Below are positions 55,541 to 64,000 of a stretch of 64,000 nt of DNA, piece after piece (position 1 is the stretch's first letter; the number at the start of each line of letters is the position of its first letter). This DNA is from Branchipolynoe longqiensis. Lineage: Eukaryota > Annelida > Polychaeta > Phyllodocida > Polynoidae. A model generated the notes under the pieces. The model ran no database searches, was not told where the DNA came from, and worked only from the letters and a program-made list of their open reading frames with translations. The stretch covers positions 1,247,001-1,311,000 of the forward strand of contig CM059192.1 of assembly GCA_030323885.1 (NCBI GenBank), given 5' to 3'. The position numbers and the translations under genes were made by a program.

Positions 55541-55872
55541 GACAGGCCATGATGGCTGAATCTGTCAGAGCGCTGGAAGCCTTCCATTGTGCACACTTAG
55601 GGATTTAAATGCCGACCAAGTCAACCCAATGACTTACCAAATTGATACTTGTCACTACCTAGCCTGGCGCTCGGCATTAATAGGATAGGGCAAGCACTGG
55701 TTTGCTTGATACCAGGATAATGTGTCTGAGTGGGATATCATGTCATGGTGTAGGTAGTCCGGTCTCCCAGTAGGACAACACTATGAAGTCGACATCACTG
55801 CACACTGTCACAAGTCAATGCGCATCCTGATTTGACCTTATCTGTTGCTAGGACATAAAATACACCAACTAA
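55541..55872 (+). mobile_element. SINE, full length
   Basis: Head CATGATGGCTGAATCTGTCAG, diverged B box (GGGATTTAAATGCC), complete body and tail. Confidence 0.8.
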
Positions 55873-56166
55873 TAACATAGTTTCAGTTTCTCTTCGCTTG
55901 TTCGTCATCATGGTGGGGATTTTGTCATCAGCCATATAAAGACATGGCATATCTTTTCTTCTTCTTCTTAAATAATGTTGACCTAGTTTCCACGATTCAG
56001 TTCCCTCGCTGCTCTGCCTTCTGGCTGTGTGCACATCCTGCCAGCTGGTAGTCAGCAGTGGAAGTGACGTCACACCGCTTCCTCTTTTTGGTAATGCGTA
56101 AGATGATGGGTGAATAGGATTTGTTCCCGTTAAGCGGTTATTGCCTCATATGGGCTGGTGGTCTGT
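55873..56166. other. Intergenic sequence, no gene seen
   Basis: Unique-looking, nothing recognised. Confidence 0.5.
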
Positions 56167-56325
56167 GCCAGGTGGAATGGCCGAATGAGTTGAGCTTGCG
56201 CCTCCAGGTTCGTAGGTCATAGGATTTGAATCCTTAGCCAAATCGAACCAACAACTTACAACAATATACTTGTCGCTATTTGGTCTAGCACTCAGCATTA
56301 CTAGAATAGGACAAGGAATCATAGA
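56167..56325 (+). mobile_element. 3'-truncated SINE
   Basis: Head GGAATGGCCGAATGAGTTGAG, B-box-like GGATTTGAATCC and the body up to ATAGGACAAGGA; the tail is absent. Confidence 0.8.
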
Positions 56326-56459
56326 ATGAGGAAGTTCAACTGTCCACGATTGGAATTTCCCCGCTGCTTAATCAGCGGATTTAACTAGAACAAAAACTGG
56401 GTGTTGAGGGTGAGGTATATATGGACTGAGTATTTTCACCAAAGCGAAGCCGAGGCAGC

Positions 56460-56770
56460 AATGCACATGAAGCAAACGCCTTCCACAAAACACTACATAA
56501 CTTCTAGATCATAAGAACTAGCAGCAAACACTTCCCATAAAACACTGCACGACTTGTAGATAAAGACTCAGTGCAAGCACTTCCCATAAAACACTTCCCA
56601 TAAAACACTGCAATGCGTCTAGATAAGGACTCACAACAAACCCTTCCCATAAAACACTGAAATACGTCTGGATAATTAAGCACTTCAACCAAGCTCCTCC
56701 CATAAAACACTGCAACACTTCTGGATAATGACTCACTCCTGTTGAAGCAGCAAACCCTTCCCAGGAATCA
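56460..56770. repeat. Tandem repeat, ~50-65-bp unit
   Basis: Five to six copies of CTTCCCATAAAACACTGCA followed by CTTCTGGATAA and CACTCA-like sequence. Confidence 0.85.
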
Positions 56771-56933
56771 CTGCGGTACTTGTGGGTGAGGTTTGCCCCG
56801 GTCTAACAGCCTTCGTACAAGGGACGGGGAAGCTTTCCAAACGCCATCTGGTGGGCTGCAAGTGACCAGTTGTCGCTGCTGCCTCCAGAGGTGGTGAGGG
56901 TTAACCACCTCACGGGGCTATGCGTGTCATCTA

Positions 56934-57347
56934 TATAAAAGATTCACCCCGTACTTGCAGTAGGGGTGAACAACAACGTAGTCTAAATATGGGCAAAAAT
57001 AACTGTTCCTTTGGAACAGGAAGTGGAATTCCTGGTTCCAGTATCAAATGGCTACTTATATCGGCACATAATTGGTGAAATGAGAGAGAATGCAAAAATA
57101 CAAGATGGCGATGATAGAATGCTGTCGATTTCTCTTTTAACATTCATTAAACTACATGTTTTATTATGTTTTTCAAATCAAAAGTAGCAGGTAAATATTA
57201 AGATATATGTGAAGAATATATTTTGTTTATTAAATGAAGAATTGATCTGCTCATTTCATTTACCAAGCATGTAGTTACTTTTCGCCAGCTTTTATATAGG
57301 GTTGTTCTTCACCCCATCGCAGGTTACTATGGGGTGAATCTTTTATC
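56934..57347. mobile_element. MITE with folded TIRs, copy 2
   Basis: 414 bp homologous to 14115-14506, flanked by TA (56932-56933, 57348-57349), with ends TATAAAAGATTCACCC and the inverse of GGGTGAATCTTTTATC. The interior shares CAAATGGCTAC and TTTTATATAGGGTTG. Confidence 0.82.
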
Positions 57348-57349
57348 TA

Positions 57350-57711
57350 CCTGTCCTCATGCGGCTGGATGGTGCAGCCTTACTGGAATGGCTTCCTGCT
57401 GTCCTGACCTACTTATCTCACAATGAGGCCACAGGCTGCGGTGAAGTAGTGGCTATGTGCTGGCAATTTGGTGCTTTCGACAAATTGTACCTGCATGCTA
57501 TGGTGGGCTGTGGTAGTTTTGCCACAAAGCACGCCAGTCGCGACATGTCGACATTTGGTATCGATGGTGTCCATTCAAACATGAGGATTAGGTGCAGTGA
57601 CTAGTTGCGCAGTTTGGACAGTTGGAGATGTTCATTCTGCTCTGTGAATCACACACACTGACACTAACATACGCATCTCCATACACCACCCTGCTCATGT
57701 GCACACAAAAA
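57350..57711. other. Intergenic sequence, no gene seen
   Basis: An 81-codon open frame at 57359-57604 has no recognisable motif; otherwise unique-looking. Confidence 0.4.
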
Positions 57712-59008
57712 CACTGATGTGGCCGAATCACTAGAGCACTGGCTTCCCATGCGCAAGTTTGGGAGTTTGAATCCTGGGCAAGTCAAACCAATTGTAATAT
57801 GTTGAGACTCGGCTGTCAGAGCCCCAAGATACCACTTACTCTTTCCAGGTGCGTTCTGACAACTGTCTGTCAGTTCCCACCTGATGCCCCTCTCAACAAA
57901 CTCATAAGAAATAAAGGGAAGACAAGTCGTGCAAGATTGACAGTGTAAAAGTTGTGCTTTATTGGCAACAACTCCTGTTCACCTACTAGCGACCTATCAC
58001 CCTCACTCTTTACCTACTGTCCACACAGATCCTCATTACTATCATTAGTATGTATAGGAATCAGTGCCTACAGCCCATTAAACCGGAGTCCCATGGTTGT
58101 TGCACACAACTCAGTGCCTTTTGAATAGCTGCTGCTAGTTTGTACATAGAAAGTGGAGCCTCAGACAGAGTGTCTGGGTCCCTGGACAAGAGAAGAGTCA
58201 AGATTGTGTTCCCTTCAAGAGTCAATCAAGAAGTGCCTGTAGCACCATATATATCAGAATGAGGCCTGTGTGGTCAGGTGGTGCAAGGGATGCAGGTGAC
58301 TGGGCCTCCCACAGCCAGCCAATCAGACACCCTCTACAGCTTGGGGGTCGACGCCCTAATAGGGGCAGCTGTCACTCAACCCCAGCTGCAGGTGGTGTCC
58401 ATAACATATGCAGTATGGCTGGGTGTGCTTGCCCATCGGCCCTGTGGTAACAGGTAGTTGCACACAGTTACAATAAATATATATTAAAAATGTCCTTCTC
58501 CTCCACTTGCACTCTTACTCGTGCATATAGGGAACATTTCACCAAACCTTAACTGTCTCTTATATAGGAACATCTCGTCATAATCTCGGGCACTATGTGT
58601 TATTATATTTTCCACAGTCTCATAGGTCACACAGTGACTGGGGCACCCATTGCTTCTCTGTTACATAACCTTGGTCCCCACTCCTTCGCCCAAGAATAGT
58701 AATGCTCTCTGCCAATATATAATTCCGAACCGAAAATCCATATATGTTTACACAATGACATACAAAATTGATACGTATCGCTACCTAATCTGGCACGCAA
58801 CATTACTGGGATAGCGCAAGGACTGGTTGGCTCAGTTTCAGGATAATGTGACTGTGTGGGATATCAGGTCATGGTGCCAGGGGTCTGGTCTCCCAGTGGG
58901 GCAGCACTATAAAGTCGCCATCAGTGAGCACTGTTACAAGTCGCTACCTGTCCTGATATGACCTTCACGGCGTAAAGAAACAACCAACCAACCAATCAAT
59001 CAATCAAT
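57712..59008 (+). mobile_element. SINE interrupted by a solo LTR
   Basis: Head GATGTGGCCGAATCACTAGAG and GGAGTTTGAATCC at 57712-57792; body and tail at 58757-59008. The tail is unusual: CTTCACGGCGTAAAG then AAACAACCAACC and (CAAT)n, closer to the 3' end of the LINE at 30225 than other SINE copies are. Confidence 0.85.
57793..58752 (+). mobile_element. Solo LTR, ~1-kb family, copy 2
   Basis: 960 bp from TGTAATATG to ATATGTTTACA with CAAT duplicated at 57789-57792 and 58753-58756. AATAAA lies at 58472-58477. It is homologous throughout to 18880-19863. Removing it with one CAAT restores the SINE sequence AAACCAATGACA. Confidence 0.85.
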
Positions 59009-59009
59009 C

Positions 59010-59076
59010 AAAAGAATAAGAAGAAGCAGAAGAAGAAGAGAAAGACAAAGGAGAAGGAGAAGAAGAAGGAATAGGA
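59010..59076. repeat. (GAA)n-rich purine repeat
   Basis: AAGAAGAAG and GGAGAAGGAG runs. Confidence 0.85.
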
Positions 59077-59077
59077 A

Positions 59078-59136
59078 GATTGGTTGGTTGTTGGAGCTTT
59101 GTGTCCTGGCAACATCTAAGGTCATATTAGGATGGG
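59078..59136 (-). mobile_element. SINE 3' tail fragment (minus)
   Basis: GGTTGGTTGTTGGAGC then CAACATCTAAGGTCATATTA. Confidence 0.8.
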
Positions 59137-59204
59137 TAGGAGGAGCAATGTGGCACGTCGTAAGCTCTCTTGTGACAGAGTGTGACAGACCAGTGGCATT
59201 CGCT

Positions 59205-59425
59205 GTTGGCGGTGTGACTACAAGGTGGCGCTGTAATGCCATCGGGCACCCCACCAGGAAGTGGTTTGACCACCAGGTGGCGCTGTAGTGCCATCGGGCA
59301 CACCACCGGGCAGTGGTGTGACTACCATGTGGCGCTGTGGTGCCATCGGACACCCTGACGGCCAGTGGTGTGACCACCATGTGGCGCTGTAGTGCCAGCG
59401 GGCACTCCGTCGGGCAGTGAGCTGC
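59205..59425. repeat. 52-bp tandem repeat
   Basis: Four units at an exact 52-bp period (GGCGCTGTAGTGCCATCGGG at 59227, 59279, 59331 and 59383). Confidence 0.92.
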
Positions 59426-59519
59426 TCAGTCCACACACCGGAAGTGGCGCCACTTGTGCCCGGCCGGTATTTGCTCGAGCTGCTCCGTGAGTCGTGGGGA
59501 TCACTGGGTGTTTGCCTCC

Positions 59520-59690
59520 GCCTCGGGGTGGGGTGAGGGTGAGGGTGAGGGTGAGGGATTGGAGAGGGGGTGGCGAGAGTGAGGGGGATGAGGAGTGGGA
59601 GGGAGGGGGAGAGGGGGTAGGAGGAGCGGGGGGGGGGGGGTAGGAGGAGTGGGTTTGATGGGAGGAGGAGCGGGAGAGGGTAGGAGGGAG
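59520..59690. repeat. G-rich tract
   Basis: GGTGAGG repeats, then GGAGGGGGAGA and a 12-G run. Confidence 0.88.
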
Positions 59691-59699
59691 GGGACCACT

Positions 59700-60290
59700 A
59701 AAACCACAAATACCACTAATACCGCCAACACCACTAAAACCATGAGCACCACTAAAACCACAAAGACCAATAAAACCACAAAGACCACTAAAACCACAAA
59801 CACGACTGAAACTACTAACACCACTAAAACCACTAGCACAAATGGTGCCACAAACACCACAAATACGACTAAAACCGCCAACACCAGTAAACCCATGAGC
59901 ACCACAAACACCACTAAAACCGCAAACACCACTAAAACCACAAACACCACTAAAACTACAAACACCAATAAAACCACAAACACCACTGAAACTACTAACA
60001 CTACTAAATCACTAGCAAAAATGGTGCCACAAATACCACTAAAATCACAGACACCACGAAAACCACAAATACCACTAAAACCACAAACACCACTAAAACC
60101 ACAAGCACCAATAAAACCACAAACACAACTAAAACCACAAACACGACTAAAACCACAAGCAGCACTCAAACCATTAAAACCACAAACACCACTAAAACCA
60201 CAAACACCACTAAAACCACAAGCACCACTAAAACCACAAACACCACTCAAACCACAAGCACCACAAACACCACTAAAACCTCAAACACAC
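59700..60290. repeat. 18-bp minisatellite (ACCACTAAAACCACAAAC)n
   Basis: About 32 units with variants; Thr/Lys/Asn and Pro/Lys frames are artefacts. It grades into the next array, sharing ACCACAAACAC. Confidence 0.93.
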
Positions 60291-63075
60291 ATAGCTAACA
60301 CCACTAGTACCACAAACACACATAACTAACACCACTAGTACCACACACACATAACTAACACCACTGGAACCACAAACATACATAACTAACACCACTAGTA
60401 CCTCAAACATACATAGCTAACACCACTAGTACCACACACACATAACTGACACCACTAGTACCACACACACACATAACTAACACCACTAGTACCACAAACA
60501 CGCATAACTAACACAACTAGTACCACACACACATAACTAACACCACTAGTACCACAAACACACATAACTAACACCAATAATAACACACACACATAACAAA
60601 CACCACTAGTACCACAAACACACATAACTAACACCACTAGTACCACAACATACATAGCTAACACCACTAGTACCACAAACACATAAATAACACCACTAGT
60701 ACCACAAACACATACAACTAACACTACTGGTACCACAAACACACATAGCTATCACCACTAGTACCACAAACATATATAACTAACACCACTAGGACCACAA
60801 ACACACATAACTAACACCACTAGTACCACACACACATAACTAACACCACTAGTACCACACACGCACATAAATAACACCACTACTACCACACACACACATA
60901 ACAGGCACCACTAGTACCACAAACACATAACTAACACCACTAGTACCACAAACATACATAACTAACACCACTAGTACCACAAACATACATAGCTAACCCC
61001 ACTAGTACCACCAACACACATAACTAACACCACTAGTACCACAAACACACATAACTATCACCAATCATACCACAAACACACATAACTAACACCACTAGTA
61101 CCACAAACATATAACTAAAACCACTAGTACCACACACACACATAACTAACACCACTAGTACGACACTAACACCTCGTGTGCCACAAACACACATAACTAA
61201 CACCACTAGGACCACAAACACATAAATAACACCACTAGTACCACAAACACACATACCTAACACCACTAGTACCACAAACACACATAGCTAACCCCACTAG
61301 TACTACAAACACATAACTAAAACCACTAGTATCAAAAACACAGATAACTAACACAACTAGTACCACACAACTAACACCACTAGTACCACAAACACACATA
61401 GCTAACACCACTAGTACCACAAACACACATAACTAACACCACTAGTACCACAAACATACATAAATAACACCACTAGTACCACAAACACACATAACTAACA
61501 CCACTAGTACCACACACACCTAACTAACACCACTAGTACCACATACATACATAACTAACACCACTAGTACCACAAACAAACAGAACTAACACCAGTAGTA
61601 CCACAAACATACTTAGCTAACACCACTAGTACCACACAAACATAACTAACACCACTAGTACCACAAGCATACATAACTAACACCACTAGTACCACACACA
61701 CACATAAATAACACCACTAGTACCACAAACATACATAACTAACACCACTAGTACCACAAACACACATAACTAACACCACTAGTACACCCACATAATTAAC
61801 ACCACTAGTACCACAAACATACATAGCTAACACCACTAGGACCACACACACACATAACTAACACCACTAGTACCACAAACATGCATAACTAACACCACTA
61901 GTAACACACACACATAACAAACACCACTAGTACCACAAACACACATAACTACCACCACTAGTAACACACACATAACAAACACCACTAGTACCACAAACAC
62001 ACATAACTAACACCACTAGTACCACAAACATACATAACTAACACCACTAGTACCACAAACACATAAATAACACCACTAGTACCACACACACACACAACTA
62101 ACACTACTAGTACCACAACCACACATACCTATCACCACTAGTACCACAAACATACATACCTAATACTACTAGTACCACAAACACACAGAACTAACACCAC
62201 TAGTACCACAAACACACATAACTAACACCACTAGTACCACAAACACATAAATAACACCACTAGTACCACACCCACATATCAAACACCACTAGTACCACAA
62301 ACACACATAACTAACACCACTAGTACCACAAACATACATAACTAACACCACTAGTGCTATACACATACATAGCTAACACAACTAGTACCACAAACACACA
62401 TAACTAACACCACTAGTACCACACACACACATAACTAACACCACTAGTACCACAAACATGCATAGCTAACACCACTAGTACCACAAGCACACATAACTAA
62501 CACCACTAGTACCACACACACATAACTAACACCACTAGAACCACACACACACATACCAAACACCACCCATAGCACAAACACACATAACTAACACCACTAG
62601 TACCATAAACACACATAACTAACACAACTAGTACCACAACCACACATAACTATCACCACTCATACCACAAACACACATAACTAACACCACTAGTACCACA
62701 AACATATAACTAACACCACTAGTACCACACACACACATACGTAACACCACTAGTACCACACTAACAGCACTTGTACCACAAACACACATAACTAACACCA
62801 CTAGTACCTCAAACACACATAGCTAACCCCACTAGTACTACAAACACATAACTAAAACCACTAGTATCACAAACACACATAACTAACACCACTAGTACCA
62901 CATAACTAACACCACTAGTACCACAAACACACATAACTAACACCACTAGTACCACAAACACATAACTAACACCACTAGTACCACAAACACACATAACTAA
63001 CACCACTAGTACTGCACAACTAACACCACCCGTACCACAAACACACATAACTAACACCACTAGTAACACCGCTAA
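60290..63075. repeat. 31-bp minisatellite with ACTAGT core
   Basis: About 90 units of CATAACTAACACCACTAGTA followed by CCACAAACACA. The palindrome ACTAGT is retained in most units while the CACACA part varies in length. Confidence 0.95.
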
Positions 63076-63330
63076 CAGGATGTCAGTAAAACCTGTGTCA
63101 GCATCTGGTTGCCCAATTTCGCATCCACAAATTTAAAGTTTGAAAAACTCACATCAAAACGGAGCCCGGAAAGAAAGCCGGCAGTCTGGTCTGTTTTCTG
63201 TTCTGCGCCTCAGGGGAGAGGCGGGCTGGTGGTGAACCAACCGGGCTCACCTCAGTGTCCTCAGCATTCAGGAACATCACTGCCACCACCAACACCATTG
63301 TACATAGCACTAACACCATTATCACACCAC
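63076..63330. other. Short unique-looking spacer
   Basis: No gene recognised. Confidence 0.5.
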
Positions 63331-63334
63331 TAAC

Positions 63335-64000
63335 ACCATTCATTGCACATAGCGATAACACCACCACACCACCCACCACAACACTACCACTACACCATCC
63401 ACTACCACCACATCACCCACCACATCACCATCACACCACCACCACATCATCACACCACCACATCATCACACCACCACATCATCACACCACCACATCATCA
63501 CACCACCACCACATCATCACACCACCACCACATCACACCACCACCACTCCACCATCACCCACCACAACACCACCATTACCACACCACCACTATGCCACCA
63601 CCATTACCACACCACCACTATGCCGCAACCACCACACCACCACCACACTACCATCACACCACCCCCCACCATGCCACCACCAAACCACACCACACCATCC
63701 ACTACCACCACATCACCCACCACATCACCATCACCCCCCCACATTATCACACCACCACATCATCACACCACCACAACACCATCACCCACCACCACACCAC
63801 CACAACACCACCACACCACCATTACCACCACTATACCACAACCACCACACCACCACCACACTACCATCACACCACCCGCCACCACCATGCCACCACCACA
63901 CCACCCACCACACCACCACCACCACACACACCAAACCACCACCACACACACCAAACCACACCATCACCACCACACCACACCACATCACCCCCACACCACC
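63335..64000. repeat. (CCA)n-rich imperfect repeat, runs off the window
   Basis: CACCACCACA/CATCATCACACCA units, similar to 39850-40375. A ~330-bp block appears to recur (63390-63660 against 63710-63900). Confidence 0.93.

Noticed and set aside
59595..60329. Thr/Asn/Lys and hydrophobic Val/Leu frames of ~245 codons
   Set aside because: 18-bp array artefact; the hydrophobic minus frame only mimics membrane segments.

Overview
This window is eukaryotic genomic DNA, almost certainly metazoan, and consists nearly entirely of repeats. Two tyrosine-recombinase-type (DIRS/Ngaro order) retrotransposons, tRNA-derived SINEs, solo LTRs, TIR MITEs, decayed LINE ends and more than a dozen minisatellite arrays fill it. 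I found no host protein-coding gene and no intact RNA gene. A SINE-like stretch at 44694-44857 resembles a repeat I recall from molluscan genomes, and the 5S-like copy at 15374-15490 looks lophotrochozoan. A mollusc or other spiralian is therefore my best guess, from memory and unverified.

Layout: 1-4220 is a very GC-rich DIRS-type element with a frame-broken gag and an open RT-RNase H; its recombinase end is missing at a 498-base N gap. 5.2-18 kb is mostly minisatellite (units of 18, 30, 55, 46 and 21 bp) with a MITE, a 5S-like copy and SINE tails inserted. 17.8-22.8 kb holds a Harbinger-like MITE, a LINE 3' end, a 984-bp solo LTR, a second MITE and several SINEs. 23-24.8 kb is 74/86-bp tandem repeat. 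24,966-29,766 is a nearly intact Ngaro-like retrotransposon with split direct repeats (A1 - gag - RT/RNase H - tyrosine recombinase - B1 A2 - B2), inserted in a 37-bp satellite that continues to 34.36 kb and also hosts a 5'-truncated RNase H-bearing LINE. 34.7-45.5 kb carries a 556-bp solo LTR inside a 45-bp tandem array, SINEs, a hAT-like MITE, a SINE interrupted by a TA-flanked MITE, and a dense MITE cluster at 41.3-44.6 kb. 45.5-64 kb is SINEs, minisatellites (including 2.2 kb of a 12-bp unit and 2.8 kb of a 31-bp unit), a second MITE and a second 960-bp solo LTR nested in a SINE.

How the parts relate: the Ngaro-like element encodes what its mobility class needs (Gag, RT-RNase H, tyrosine recombinase), but its recombinase gene has a one-base frame break just before the first catalytic arginine, and gag is separated from pol by one in-frame UGA. 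SINEs depend on a LINE; one LINE and one SINE copy here share a similar 3' tail. MITEs and solo LTRs have no enzymes here and are recognised by terminal structure and target-site duplications. Long open frames inside the minisatellites are by-products of unit lengths divisible by three and are not annotated as genes.
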